From: Halobacillus sp. Marseille-Q1614
GTDB taxonomy: Bacteria; Bacillota; Bacilli; Bacillales; Halobacillaceae
Length of the DNA: 64,000 bases
Reading direction: 5' to 3'
NCBI RefSeq assembly: GCF_902809865.1
Contig: NZ_CADDWH010000001.1
Coordinates: 744,001-808,000, forward strand
Shown here: piece after piece, positions 25,409-34,441 of the stretch
How positions within the stretch are numbered: position 1 is the stretch's first letter
Layout of the letters: each line of letters begins with the position of its first letter
Program-made: the position numbers and the translations under genes
The notes under the pieces: model-generated
Told to the model about the DNA's origin: nothing
Database searches by the model: none
Seen by the model: only the letters and a program-made list of their open reading frames with translations

Positions 25409-25897
25409 ATGAACTGGTCAGAGTTTTACGATATGCAAAAACAATTGGACAGCCATATAATGAAGTCACAAAATCTTCAAGGAAAAAACGTAGTGGATGA
25501 TAAAATACTGGCTTTATTAGTAGAAGCGGGCGAACTCGCCAATGAGACAAGATGTTTTAAGTTTTGGAGCACTAAACCTTCCAGTCCAAAAGAAGTGATC
25601 TTAGAAGAATACGTTGATGGCCTTCACTTTATCTTATCCCTCGGATTGGATTTAGGTTTTTACTATGAGAAAGAAACGGAAGAAACGGAAAATCTTAAGT
25701 CTGCTGCAGCGGCTTTTCTAGAGGTTTACACTTCTATTGAGGAATTTAAACAAGCAAAAAGTGAAGGATCCTATGTAAATCTATTTCAATCTTATTTAAA
25801 ACTTGGCTTATCCCTTGGCTTAAAGGAAGAAGATTTAATGAGAGGATATATCCAAAAGAATGAAGTGAACTTTCAAAGACAGGAAGAAGGGTATTAA
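25409..25897 (+). CDS. Dimeric dUTP diphosphatase (all-alpha NTP-PPase)
   Basis: This 162-residue, all-helical protein has the MazG/dimeric-dUTPase metal motif: LLVEAGELANETRCFKFW (ExxE) followed by EEYVDGLHFILSLG (E/D-xxD), with a lysine-tryptophan between, as in Firmicutes dUTPases. It hydrolyses dUTP to dUMP, keeping uracil out of DNA and feeding thymidylate synthesis. It is unrelated to trimeric Dut. AAAGGAGG lies before ATG. It is followed by the M42 peptidase gene. Confidence 0.82.
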   Translation: MNWSEFYDMQKQLDSHIMKSQNLQGKNVVDDKILALLVEAGELANETRCFKFWSTKPSSPKEVILEEYVDGLHFILSLGLDLGFYYEKETEETENLKSAAAAFLEVYTSIEEFKQAKSEGSYVNLFQSYLKLGLSLGLKEEDLMRGYIQKNEVNFQRQEEGY

Positions 25898-25968
25898 TGG
25901 AAAAATTTTTGTAATTCTGACGATAAGCTATATAATAAAATAGAGTGATGAAAAGGAGGAATTTACAT

Positions 25969-27054
25969 ATGGCAAAACGAGAAGATACGTTACAAATGCT
26001 GAAAGATTTAACGGATGCAAAAGGTATCCCCGGCAATGAACGGGAACCTAGAGAAGTAATGAGCCGCTATATTTCTCCATATGCGGATGAGGTTTATACC
26101 GATAATCTTGGAAGTCTTGTTGCCAAAAAAATCGGCAATAAAAAAGGCCCTCATATTATGGTTGCCGGCCACTTGGATGAGGTAGGCTTTATGGTAACCC
26201 GGATCGATGATAACGGGTATATTTACTTCCAGCCTGTAGGCGGATGGTGGAGTCAGGTTATGCTGGCTCAGCGTGTTACGATTATGACACGTAACGGCGA
26301 TCTTACAGGAATTATCGGATCCAAGCCCCCACATATCCTGCCGGCTGATCAGCGTAAGAAAGCTGTAGACATAAAGGATATGTTTATTGATATCGGTGCC
26401 TCCAGCAAAGAAGAAGCAAAGGAATTTGGTGTCACACCTGGTGATTCCATTGTGCCGTATTTCGAATTCACTCAAATGAAAAATGAAAAAATGCTGCTGG
26501 CTAAAGCTTGGGATAACCGTATAGGCTGTGCGATTGCGATTGAAGTGCTAAAACAGCTTAAAGGTGAAAAGCACCCGAACGTTGTTTACGGAGTTGGAAC
26601 TGTTCAGGAAGAAGTGGGACTGCGCGGAGCACGTACTTCTGCTAACCTGATTAACCCTGATATTGCCTTTGGAGTGGATGTTGGAATTGCAGGCGACACA
26701 CCGGGAGTGTCCAGCAGAGATGCAGCCAGCAAAATGGGAGAAGGCCCGCAAATAATTCTGTATGATGCTTCTATGGTTTCCCATAAAGGTCTACGTGACT
26801 TCGTCGTAGATACAGCAGATGAACAGGGGATTCCTTATCAATTTGATTCACTTGCTGGAGGTGGAACGGACTCTGGTGCCATCCACTTAAGCCATAATGG
26901 AGTTCCTGCTTTATCTATCACGATCGCGACCCGCTATATTCACTCACACGCGGCGATGCTTCACCGTGATGACTTTGAAAATGCAGTTAAACTGATCGTG
27001 GAAGTTATAAAGCGTTTAGACGATAAAACCGTTAAAGAAATCACTTTTAATTAA
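25969..27054 (+). CDS. ysdC: M42-family glutamyl/leucyl aminopeptidase YsdC
   Basis: A 361-residue zinc/cobalt aminopeptidase of family M42 (TET-type particles), older annotations of which read endoglucanase. Metal and catalytic residues are visible in [12 protein letters not shown] (His, Asp), KAWDNRIGC (Asp), [13 protein letters not shown] (Glu-Glu), GVDVGIAGD (Asp) and YIHSHAAML (His). ATG at 25969 behind AAAAGGAGGA is chosen over upstream starts, giving [10 protein letters not shown] bidirectional terminator separates it from sspI. Confidence 0.93.
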   Translation: MAKREDTLQMLKDLTDAKGIPGNEREPREVMSRYISPYADEVYTDNLGSLVAKKIGNKKGPHIMVAGHLDEVGFMVTRIDDNGYIYFQPVGGWWSQVMLAQRVTIMTRNGDLTGIIGSKPPHILPADQRKKAVDIKDMFIDIGASSKEEAKEFGVTPGDSIVPYFEFTQMKNEKMLLAKAWDNRIGCAIAIEVLKQLKGEKHPNVVYGVGTVQEEVGLRGARTSANLINPDIAFGVDVGIAGDTPGVSSRDAASKMGEGPQIILYDASMVSHKGLRDFVVDTADEQGIPYQFDSLAGGGTDSGAIHLSHNGVPALSITIATRYIHSHAAMLHRDDFENAVKLIVEVIKRLDDKTVKEITFN

Positions 27055-27063
27055 TCCATAGTA

Positions 27064-27097
27064 AAAAAGCATCCCTAAAAATTCCGGGATGCTTTTT
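27064..27097. terminator. Bidirectional terminator between ysdC and sspI
   Basis: AAAAAGCATCCC and GGGATGCTTTTT form a 12-bp stem with A and T tracts on both sides, so it can serve the convergent genes ysdC and sspI. Confidence 0.88.
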
Positions 27098-27100
27098 CTG

Positions 27101-27310
27101 TTATTCAGCCAGGCTTTGTTCAAGAGTTTCAAGGATTTCCTGTCGATCCTGCTCGTTGGATTCTTTCCAGAGCATTTCGAAGAAAACGCCTAAACCAGGC
27201 AGCATTTTCTCTTCACCTCTTGCCATTGCATCATCAATAGTAGCCTGAAGCTCCTGAGCACTATGGCCAGAGACATTTGAAAGAATTGCTTGTCTTAAAT
27301 TTAAGTCCAT
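27101..27310 (-). CDS. sspI: Small acid-soluble spore protein I
   Basis: This 69-residue protein begins MDLNLRQAILSNVSGHSAQEL, the SspI pattern, and is acidic at the C-terminus (LEQSLAE). It is a minor, forespore-specific spore protein. AGGAGG lies before ATG. Upstream on the minus strand CAAACTA (27339–27345) with ACATA 17 bp further is a fair match to a sigma-G promoter. It confirms that the organism sporulates. Confidence 0.93.
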   Translation of the reverse strand: MDLNLRQAILSNVSGHSAQELQATIDDAMARGEEKMLPGLGVFFEMLWKESNEQDRQEILETLEQSLAE

Positions 27311-27407
27311 GTTTGCATACCTCCTGTTGAATTAGGTTTAGTTTGACCAAATGTGATAAGGCTATGTATGATGGATAGGAAATCAGATGAATAGAGGCTT
27401 AATATTT

Positions 27408-28145
27408 ATGATTACATCAATTCAAAATTCAAAAGTGAAAGAATGGAGAAAACTGAAAAAACGGAAATACCGTGATAAACTTCAGCGCTTTATTGTAGAA
27501 GGAGAGCACCTCGTGGAGGAAGCCCTTAAGAGCAATTGGAAAGTTATCGAGGTAATTAAACGTGAAGACTATCACAGAGAGCTTCCTGATCAGGATATAT
27601 CCGTTGTGGAAGTAAGTGATCAAGTCTTCAAAGAGACAGCTGATACGGAAACCCCTCAAGGGATTGCGGCTGTAGTTGAAATTAAGAAGTTTGAGTTTGA
27701 AAATGCTCCTTACACACTTCTGCTTGATTCCTTACAGGACCCGGGTAATTTGGGTACGCTTATTCGTACGGCTGACGCCGCCGGCTTTTCACAGGTGATC
27801 CTAGGCAAGGGGACAGTGGACGTTTACAATGAAAAAGCTATCCGTTCAACACAAGGTTCTCTTTTTCACGTTTCTGTAATCCAAGGCGAGCTTGGTGATT
27901 ATATCCCGCGCCTGAAGGAAGCGGAAGTACCTGTGTTTGCGGCTACTTTACAAGGGGCAAGAGCCTTTCAAGAAATGTCCCCTTCCTCCTCGGCTGCATT
28001 GCTGCTCGGCAATGAAGGCCAGGGAATTGCTGATTCCTATGTGGAGCTTTCGAGCGATCAGGTATATATCCCGATTTACGGAAAGGCGGAATCACTAAAC
28101 GTAGCGATTGCCGGTGGTATTTTAATGTATCACTTAAAAGGATAG
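27408..28145 (+). CDS. ysgA: TrmH/SpoU-family RNA 2'-O-methyltransferase (YsgA-like)
   Basis: A 245-residue enzyme of the SPOUT superfamily. The N-terminal RNA-binding substrate domain (NSKVKEWRKLKKRKYRDKLQRFIVEGEHLVEEAL) precedes the trefoil-knot catalytic domain. The latter has motifs LLDSLQDPGNLGTLIRTADAAGF, LLLGNEGQGI and IPIYGKAESLNVAIAGGILMY. It probably methylates a 23S rRNA ribose; the exact site cannot be read. ATG at 27408 gives MITSIQNSKVK; the ribosome site (AGAGG) is modest. It precedes the pheS leader. Confidence 0.85.
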   Translation: MITSIQNSKVKEWRKLKKRKYRDKLQRFIVEGEHLVEEALKSNWKVIEVIKREDYHRELPDQDISVVEVSDQVFKETADTETPQGIAAVVEIKKFEFENAPYTLLLDSLQDPGNLGTLIRTADAAGFSQVILGKGTVDVYNEKAIRSTQGSLFHVSVIQGELGDYIPRLKEAEVPVFAATLQGARAFQEMSPSSSAALLLGNEGQGIADSYVELSSDQVYIPIYGKAESLNVAIAGGILMYHLKG

Positions 28146-28147
28146 GG

Positions 28148-28176
28148 TTGCATTGTCAGCCTACATTCTCTATAAT
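28148..28176 (+). promoter_or_regulatory. Sigma-A promoter of pheST
   Basis: TTGCAT (28148–28153) and TATAAT (28171–28176) with a 17-bp spacer, directly after ysgA. Confidence 0.8.
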
Positions 28177-28189
28177 AATGGGAGTTATA

Positions 28190-28427
28190 TAGTGAATAGC
28201 GAAGAAAGAGCAAGTAAAGTATCGCAACATCGATTCAGGGAAGAAGTGCCGTTAGACTGGAAGCACTTCTATCGTGGCCATACTTGAATTTTCACTCTGG
28301 AGCTGGCGCATTTTAGCGTTCGGATGCAAGTCCGTTATCTCATCAAGGTGGGCACTAAGTGTGTCAACAAGGGTGGTACCGCGAACCGCAAAAGTCTCGT
28401 CCCTTTTTTAGGGAGAGGCTTTTTTTA
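28190..28427 (+). promoter_or_regulatory. Phenylalanine T-box riboswitch (leader of pheST)
   Basis: The T-box core GGTGGTACCGCGA is at 28372–28384, and the terminator GTCTCGTCCC / GGGAGAGGC plus T run is at 28394–28427. A TTC phenylalanine codon lies in the likely specifier loop near 28293 (GAATTTTCACTC). Uncharged tRNA-Phe would promote read-through into pheS. Confidence 0.92.
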
Positions 28428-28454
28428 TTTTGGTGCTGACTATTAAAAGGGAAT

Positions 28455-28510
28455 TGGCGAGACCGCGCAGAGAGGGGCTTGACAGTTCGTCCGCAAAAAG
28501 CGAGCTTATT
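28455..28510 (+). repeat. Intergenic repeat family 1, truncated copy D
   Basis: It shows the family start GCGAGACC and end GTCCGCAAAAAGCGAGC, with the middle mostly missing. It sits between the T-box terminator and pheS, inside the transcribed leader, which shows that the repeat can be carried in mRNA. Confidence 0.5.
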
Positions 28511-28564
28511 CCCCACTAGAGTAGTAAATGATCTATTATTTGAGAATTAAAGGAGGAAATATAC

Positions 28565-29599
28565 ATGAAGGAACGTTTACAGGAATTAAAAGAAGAAGCG
28601 TTGCAGCAAGTTAATAAAGCTGAAGATGTTCAGTCATTAAAAGACATCCGCGTTCAATACTTAGGTAAAAAAGGACCAATTACAGAAGTTCTCAGAGGCA
28701 TGGGCAAGCTGTCTAAGGAAGAACGCCCGGTTATTGGCCAGCTGGCGAACGAAGTGCGCGAAGAAATCGCCCAAGTCATCGAAGCGAAACAGACTCGCTT
28801 AGAAGAAGAAGCTCTGGAAAAGCAGCTCGAAAGTGAAAGTATAGATGTCACACTTCCAGGGCGTCCGGTCCAAACAGGAGGCCCGCATCTGCTGACAAGC
28901 ATCGTAGAAGAAATCGAGGATCTATTTATCGGCATGGGCTTTGAAATTAAAGAAGGACCTGAGGTAGAAACAGACTACTACAATTTTGAAGCATTAAACC
29001 TGCCTAAAGGGCATCCCGCTCGTGATATGCAGGATTCCTTTTATATTACAGAGGAGCTTCTCCTAAGAACACATACGTCACCGGTTCAGGCGAGAACTAT
29101 GGGGCTGAAGGATGGAAAAGAACCTGTTAAGATGATCTGTCCGGGTAAAGTGTACCGCCGTGATACGGATGATGCGACACACTCCCACCAGTTTACTCAA
29201 ATAGAAGGCCTGCTCGTAGATAAACATGTTCGAATGAGTGACCTTAAAGGAGTCCTTAATGCTTTCGCCAAGCAGATGTTTGGTTCTGAACGCGAGATCC
29301 GCCTGCGTCCAAGCTTTTTCCCTTTTACAGAGCCTTCTGTTGAAATGGATATCTCGTGTAAAGTATGTGGAGGAAAAGGCTGTTCAGTTTGTAAGGGAAC
29401 GGGCTGGATTGAAATCCTTGGTGCCGGAATGGTTCACCCGAACGTGTTAGAAATGGCAGGATATGATCCGAAAGAATATTCCGGCTTTGCTTTCGGCATG
29501 GGGCCTGAGCGTATCGCAATGCTGAAGTACGGAGTAGATGATATCCGCAACTTCTATACAAATGATAAGAGATTCTTAAAGCAATACCATAAGGCGTAG
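28565..29599 (+). CDS. pheS: Phenylalanyl-tRNA synthetase alpha subunit
   Basis: This 344-residue class II catalytic subunit has an N-terminal coiled coil (1–90). Motif 2 is in [26 protein letters not shown], and the C-terminal motif 3 is in [23 protein letters not shown] cysteine cluster [16 protein letters not shown] (about 258–273) is typical of the bacterial enzyme. GGAGG lies before ATG. It is coupled with pheT, 13 bp downstream. Confidence 0.97.
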   Translation: MKERLQELKEEALQQVNKAEDVQSLKDIRVQYLGKKGPITEVLRGMGKLSKEERPVIGQLANEVREEIAQVIEAKQTRLEEEALEKQLESESIDVTLPGRPVQTGGPHLLTSIVEEIEDLFIGMGFEIKEGPEVETDYYNFEALNLPKGHPARDMQDSFYITEELLLRTHTSPVQARTMGLKDGKEPVKMICPGKVYRRDTDDATHSHQFTQIEGLLVDKHVRMSDLKGVLNAFAKQMFGSEREIRLRPSFFPFTEPSVEMDISCKVCGGKGCSVCKGTGWIEILGAGMVHPNVLEMAGYDPKEYSGFAFGMGPERIAMLKYGVDDIRNFYTNDKRFLKQYHKA

Positions 29600-29612
29600 A
29601 GGAGGAAGATCG

Positions 29613-32039
29613 ATGTTAGTATCATTCAATTGGTTAAATGAATTAATTGATGTTCGTGACTATAAACCAGAAGATTTAGCTGAAATTATTACGAAAACTG
29701 GAATTGAAGTAGAGAGTGTTGAACCGGTAGCTGAAGCAGTTAAGGGAGTTGTCGTAGGGTATGTAGAATCTTGTGAGCAGCATCCGAATGCGGACAAGCT
29801 ATCCCTATGCCAGATAGATGTCGGGGAAGAAAAGCTTCAGATCGTCTGCGGTGCACCAAATATTGCTCAAGGCCAAAAGGTGCCTGTTGCTGTACCAGGT
29901 GCTGTCCTTCCAGGTAACTTTAAAATAAAGAAAACAAAGCTTCGCGGAGAAGTATCCAACGGGATGGTCTGTTCACTGCAGGAGCTTGGTGTAGATGAGA
30001 AGGATGTGCCGCAAGAATTTCAGAAAGGCATTTATGTCTTTTCTGAAGATGTGCAGAAAGGCGAAAATGCGATCTCCCTGCTTAATCTTGACGATATCAT
30101 CATTGAACTAGGCTTAACACCTAACCGTGCGGATTGCTTAAGCATGGCAGGAGTTGCCTACGAAGTTGCTGCGGCTCTGGGACGCGATTATAAGTTAGAA
30201 ACACAGGAAGCGGAGACTTCTTCTGAAAAAGCAGAATCTTATATCGAAGTAGACGTCGAAGACCCGCAGGCGAACCCTTATTACGGAGCGTTTATCGTGA
30301 AGAATGTCAAAGTAGGACCATCGCCGCTTTGGATGCAAAACCGTTTAACAGCTGCCGGTATCCGCCCGATTAATAATGTGGTAGACATCACAAACTATGT
30401 GCTATTGGAATATGGCCAGCCGCTTCACGCTTTTGATTACGACCGCTTTGGTTCCAACAAGGTTGTTACCCGACGTGCCCGTGATGGAGAAACTATTGTT
30501 ACGCTGGATGACCAGGAAAGAGTATTAACAAGCAAGCATTTAGTAATTACGAATGGGAAAAAAGCACATGCGATTGCCGGTGTAATGGGCGGTGCGGAAT
30601 CAGAAGTACAGGAAGATACAACGACCATCTTGTTAGAAGCTGCTTACTTTAACCCGGCGAATGTTAGACAATCTGCGAAAGATCACGGTCTTAGAAGTGA
30701 AGCGAGCACTCGCTTTGAAAAAGGTGTAGATCCTAACCGCGTGGATAAGGCAGGGGTAAGAGCCTGTGAACTGTTAGAAAAATATGCAGGCGCCACCGTT
30801 CTGAAAGGTGCTTCCAGCTTTGATAAACTGGACCGCGCTGAAAAAACAGTGGAAATTAATACAAACACGATTAATGATCGTTTAGGAACAGAGATTTCTT
30901 CTAATGAAATCGCCGGAATCCTTGATAGACTGCAATTTAGATATAAGCAGAAAGACGAAGATTTCACGGTCAGTGTACCGACCCGCCGCGGAGATGTTGT
31001 TCTATTTGAAGATATGCTTGAAGAAGTAGCACGAATTTACGGCTATGATAATCTTCCATACACTCTGCCAAGCGGAGCTTCCCAGGCCGGCGGATTAACA
31101 CAGGAACAGCTGCTTAAGCGCCGTATGAAGGCGTACTTTGAAGGAGCAGGCCTGGATGAAGTGATCACATATTCACTGACCAGTGAGAAGCAGTCGACAA
31201 TCCTCGTAAGTAAAGAAGTAGAAGAGCAGGCAAAATCGCCCGTACAATTGGCTATGCCGATGAGTGAAGACCACAGCCATCTGCGCCTGAGCCTGCTGCC
31301 TGAAATACTGAACTCAGCCGCTTATAATGTAGCACGCAAACAGGCGGACATCGCCTACTATGAAATAGGCACAGTGTTTATCAGTGAAGAAGAGCAGGTG
31401 ACCAAACAGCCGCAGGAAGTCCTTCGTGCCGCTGGAGTCTTAACTGGTGAATGGATGTCTCATCCGTGGCAGCAAGAGAAGAAAGCTGTTGACTTCTTCG
31501 TTGTTAAAGGAATTGTTGAAGGGCTGGCAGAGAAGCTCGGAATTGAGATCACTTTTGAAAAAGCGAAGCTTCAGAATATGCATCCAGGCAGAACCGCTTT
31601 TATAAAAGCAGCCGGAGAAGTGATTGGTTTCTTAGGACAAATTCACCCTCGATTACAGAAAGAAAAAGGGTTGAAAGAAACGTACGTCTTTGATTTGAAC
31701 GCAGAGAAGCTGCTTGAGCTGTATAATAAAGAAGAAAGATTTGAAACGATCCCTAGATTTCCAAGCGTAAGCCGTGATATTGCGCTTGTAGTAGATGAAA
31801 ATATCGAAGCTGGAGACATTGAAGCAACAATCCGTGAATCTGGTGAGCCGCTGGTTAAAGATGTTTTAGTCTTTGATGTTTATCAAGGCGAGCATTTAGA
31901 GGCAGGTAAGAAATCGTTAGCCTTCAATCTCGTATACCTTGATCCGGCCAGAACTCTTAAGGATGAAGAAGTGGAAGGAAAACACAATGAAATCCTGCAG
32001 GCAGTTAAAAATAAGCATGCTGCTGAACTAAGAGGATAA
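29613..32039 (+). CDS. pheT: Phenylalanyl-tRNA synthetase beta subunit
   Basis: This 808-residue subunit has an N-terminal tRNA-binding (EMAP/OB) domain (about 40–150), the B3/B4 editing domain (about 210–390), a B5 domain, a class II-like core (about 480–690), and a C-terminal ferredoxin-fold anticodon domain (FPSVSRDIALVVDENI onward). It pairs with PheS as an alpha2beta2 enzyme. GAGGAGG lies before ATG. It closes the operon with a strong terminator two bases after the stop. Confidence 0.97.
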   Translation: MLVSFNWLNELIDVRDYKPEDLAEIITKTGIEVESVEPVAEAVKGVVVGYVESCEQHPNADKLSLCQIDVGEEKLQIVCGAPNIAQGQKVPVAVPGAVLPGNFKIKKTKLRGEVSNGMVCSLQELGVDEKDVPQEFQKGIYVFSEDVQKGENAISLLNLDDIIIELGLTPNRADCLSMAGVAYEVAAALGRDYKLETQEAETSSEKAESYIEVDVEDPQANPYYGAFIVKNVKVGPSPLWMQNRLTAAGIRPINNVVDITNYVLLEYGQPLHAFDYDRFGSNKVVTRRARDGETIVTLDDQERVLTSKHLVITNGKKAHAIAGVMGGAESEVQEDTTTILLEAAYFNPANVRQSAKDHGLRSEASTRFEKGVDPNRVDKAGVRACELLEKYAGATVLKGASSFDKLDRAEKTVEINTNTINDRLGTEISSNEIAGILDRLQFRYKQKDEDFTVSVPTRRGDVVLFEDMLEEVARIYGYDNLPYTLPSGASQAGGLTQEQLLKRRMKAYFEGAGLDEVITYSLTSEKQSTILVSKEVEEQAKSPVQLAMPMSEDHSHLRLSLLPEILNSAAYNVARKQADIAYYEIGTVFISEEEQVTKQPQEVLRAAGVLTGEWMSHPWQQEKKAVDFFVVKGIVEGLAEKLGIEITFEKAKLQNMHPGRTAFIKAAGEVIGFLGQIHPRLQKEKGLKETYVFDLNAEKLLELYNKEERFETIPRFPSVSRDIALVVDENIEAGDIEATIRESGEPLVKDVLVFDVYQGEHLEAGKKSLAFNLVYLDPARTLKDEEVEGKHNEILQAVKNKHAAELRG

Positions 32040-32040
32040 T

Positions 32041-32071
32041 AAAAAAGCGAGCGTTTAACGCTCGCTTTTTT
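32041..32071 (+). terminator. Terminator of pheST
   Basis: AAAAAAGCGAGCG and CGCTCGCTTTTTT form a 13-bp stem around TTTAA. Confidence 0.93.
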
Positions 32072-32111
32072 AGTTTTTAGAAAAAGGCTCAGCTGTGTTG
32101 GTAATAAGAAC

Positions 32112-32163
32112 AAAAAAAGACTCTCTCCTGTTTATAGTAAACCATGGAGGAGAATCTTTTTTT
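32112..32163 (-). terminator. Probable terminator of rnhC (minus strand)
   Basis: On the minus strand GATTCTCCT and AGGAGAGAGTC can pair around an inner GTTTA/TAAAC hairpin, followed by seven T. It lies about 110 bp past the rnhC stop; a family 1 repeat lies between. Confidence 0.6.
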
Positions 32164-32167
32164 CGCT

Positions 32168-32256
32168 CAGACGGATGGAGATAAGACCACGAGCCTCTTT
32201 AGTGAGGTAACGAACGTGGAGGCTTGGCAGGTCGTCCACGGAAAGCGAACGGCTTA
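32168..32256 (+). repeat. Intergenic repeat family 1, copy E
   Basis: The 3' signature GTCCACGGAAAGCGAA is clear. Stems GCCTC/GAGGT and CCAC/GTGG can be drawn, while the 5' core is degenerate. It lies between the rnhC stop and its terminator. Confidence 0.5.
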
Positions 32257-32270
32257 ACTCCCTCGCGTTG

Positions 32271-33206
32271 TTATGGTTGTTTTTTTACCAGCTTTTTCGC
32301 TTTTTCTTTGTTGGCAAAGTGAACCTTGGCAATTTCGTTTAATTTCTCTACACCATATACTTCAATGATCTTCGCGGCTGCTTGATCAACTTTAGCAGAT
32401 GCTCCTTTAGGAATCGGAAGCCCTGTATCCATTTCGATCTGATTCATCGCTTTGACAAAGCTTGATCTCGCAATAATCGAACCAACAGCAACAGCAATTG
32501 AGTAACTTTCAGCTTTCGTCATGAAATATATGTTTTCCTGTAGTTTACGTCCTTGTGACATGAGGTGCTTCTGATATACATCAGGCTGGGAAAACTGGTC
32601 GACTAAAATTCCTGCCGGCTTTTCTGGAGCAATTTTAGCAAGCAGGGCTTCAAGAGCCTTATCATGCAGTATGGTTTTCATTTTCCCTTGGGACCATCCT
32701 CTTTGCTGCCACTCATTATATTTCGCATTGTTTAACCGCATCAGGCTGTAAGGAATTTTCATTTCAATAATTTGTCTGGCCAGATGTGTGATCTGCCTGT
32801 CTGCAAGGTGCTTGGAATCTTTGACGCCTATCGCTTTTAACTGGCCGATTTGATGCTCTTTTACGTAAGCCGCTGCTACGGTAATCGGACCGAAAAAATC
32901 CCCCGTGCCCGCTTCATCTGAGCCGATGTGTGACTGTGCAAACAATTCATTTGGCGGATGATAGCGGTGAACAGGCTTGGTTGAGGCCTTAGATTTCACT
33001 TCAGCCAAAGACCCCCACTTGCCGGCTTCGGCTTCAGGATTTTTACCTTGAAAAAGGACTTTTCCTGAAGGGTAGGCGGTGATCGTACAGCTTTGTGTTT
33101 TGGCTGCAAATAAAGCATGGGCTGGGGGGTTTTTTAAGGATGACTCATAATGCTTTTTTATATCTGTTAACTGCTTTTTTGAAAGCTTAAGAACAACTTG
33201 TGGCAT
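32271..33206 (-). CDS. rnhC: Ribonuclease HIII
   Basis: This 311-residue enzyme cuts RNA in RNA–DNA hybrids. The N-terminal TBP-like substrate-binding domain (1–80) is followed by the RNase H2-type core with the D-E-x-G motif SDEAGTGDFFGP (Asp97, Glu98). Further acidic positions are in VKDSKHL and ILVDQFSQPD. The TBP-like extension distinguishes HIII from HII. It runs opposite to its neighbours, divergent from zapA, behind GGAAGGAAA. Confidence 0.95.
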   Translation of the reverse strand: MPQVVLKLSKKQLTDIKKHYESSLKNPPAHALFAAKTQSCTITAYPSGKVLFQGKNPEAEAGKWGSLAEVKSKASTKPVHRYHPPNELFAQSHIGSDEAGTGDFFGPITVAAAYVKEHQIGQLKAIGVKDSKHLADRQITHLARQIIEMKIPYSLMRLNNAKYNEWQQRGWSQGKMKTILHDKALEALLAKIAPEKPAGILVDQFSQPDVYQKHLMSQGRKLQENIYFMTKAESYSIAVAVGSIIARSSFVKAMNQIEMDTGLPIPKGASAKVDQAAAKIIEVYGVEKLNEIAKVHFANKEKAKKLVKKQP

Positions 33207-33346
33207 ATGTATTTCCTTCCTTTTAAATAATCGCGATAGAATTAGTATAGCAAATATATACTACTCAAAATAGAAAGAATACGTAATAGTTTCCTATTCG
33301 TTTACCTTCATGTTACTATTAAGCGTAGGATATTATGGAGGGGGGT

Positions 33347-33640
33347 ATGGATGTGTCCCAATCTGATAAAGAACGTAAAAGAATCACAGTTGAAATTCAC
33401 AATAGGTCTTATACAATTATAGGTCAGGAAGAGCCACACCATATCCGTATGGTTTCTAATCTTGTCGATCAGAAAATGAGAGAGATTCATGAAGCGAATC
33501 CAACCCTGGATGTTTCCAGGTTAGCTGTTTTAACGGCGGTTAATACGATGAACGAGTACATAAAACTTAAAGAAGAATGTACGGAGCTCATGAACTACAT
33601 TGAAACAATAGAGAAAGAGGAAGACAACGAAAATGATTGA
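33347..33640 (+). CDS. zapA: Cell division protein ZapA
   Basis: A 97-residue FtsZ-bundling protein. Strands near the N-terminus (RITVEIHNRSYTIIG) are followed by the conserved HIRMVSNLVDQKMREI helix and a C-terminal coiled coil (LKEECTELMNYIETIEKEE). ATG at 33347 is chosen over 33335 (which precedes the GGAGG site); GTG at 33353 is also possible. TTCCTA and TACTAT 17 bp apart upstream may be its promoter. It overlaps cvpA by 8 bp. Confidence 0.88.
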   Translation: MDVSQSDKERKRITVEIHNRSYTIIGQEEPHHIRMVSNLVDQKMREIHEANPTLDVSRLAVLTAVNTMNEYIKLKEECTELMNYIETIEKEEDNEND

Positions 33641-34181
33641 TATACTGATAATTTTAATTTTACTTTTAGGTATTTTTACAGGCTTTAAACGAGGCTTCAT
33701 TCTTCAAATATTTCATTTGATTGGATTTATAACCGCATTTGTAACAGGAGTGCTTTATTATGATGACTTAGCTCCTCATCTGGTACTGTGGGTGCCTTAT
33801 CCACAGCTGCCACAGGATGCTTCATGGGCAGTGTTTCTAGAGAGTCTGCCGCTCGAAGCTGCCTTTTATAATGCAATTGCTTTTGCCATTATATTTTTTG
33901 GTGTGAAAATTATTCTCCAAATCATCGCCTCTATGCTGGACTTTGTCGCGGAGCTTCCTGTGCTAAGTTCCGTCAATGGGCTTCTTGGCGGTTTCCTTGG
34001 GTTCATCGAGCGTTATATCATTCTCTTTATATTGCTTTATATCGCGGCGCTCGTTCCGATAGCGTCTGTTCAGAACGCAATCGATGGATCGTTTATTGCG
34101 CAGTTCATTATTGAACATACGCCTGTTTTGTCTGGTCAATTGAAAAATTTATGGATTGAACAAGTGGCAAGTATGATATAA
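33633..34181 (+). CDS. yshB: CvpA-family membrane protein (YshB-like)
   Basis: This 182-residue protein has four or five membrane segments (at about 3–22, 26–45, 75–100 and 112–140). It shows the CvpA features FTGFKRGFILQIFHLIGFI and VNGLLGGFLGFIERYIILF. CvpA in E. coli is needed for colicin V production; the role here is unknown, although the zapA–cvpA pairing is widespread in Bacilli. It starts inside the end of zapA, so translation is coupled. A terminator follows. Confidence 0.85.
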   Translation: MIDILIILILLLGIFTGFKRGFILQIFHLIGFITAFVTGVLYYDDLAPHLVLWVPYPQLPQDASWAVFLESLPLEAAFYNAIAFAIIFFGVKIILQIIASMLDFVAELPVLSSVNGLLGGFLGFIERYIILFILLYIAALVPIASVQNAIDGSFIAQFIIEHTPVLSGQLKNLWIEQVASMI

Positions 34182-34190
34182 AGAGAAATG

Positions 34191-34226
34191 GAGCCGCTAT
34201 GATTAGATCATGGCGGCTCTTTTTTA
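34191..34226 (+). terminator. Terminator of zapA–cvpA
   Basis: GAGCCGCTATGA and TCATGGCGGCTC pair over 11 of 12 positions around TTAGA, then six T. Confidence 0.88.
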
Positions 34227-34269
34227 TGAACCCTTTACGAACAGGATGTTGAGATTCCGGATAAGGAGG

Positions 34270-34376
34270 GGTCCTGCGAGAGTCCTGCTTAAAAAACAGA
34301 CGGCCTGCGACCTCAGCAGAGAGGTCACGAGTGAGGAGCCTTGACTGTTCGTCCGCAGAAAGCAAACAGTCTCTTC
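34270..34376 (+). repeat. Intergenic repeat family 1, copy F
   Basis: It starts at GCGAGAGTCCTGC and ends with GTCCGCAGAAAGC. Stems CTGC/GCAG, AACAG/CTGTT, GGC/GCC and GACCTC/GAGGTC nest in order. The last pair has different bases from copy B at the same place but stays complementary. Confidence 0.65.
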
Positions 34377-34441
34377 CCTTATGATAGGAAGTCACTACGA
34401 ATAATTAACACAGCCTATGCGAATAGAAAGGTGGAAAAGAT

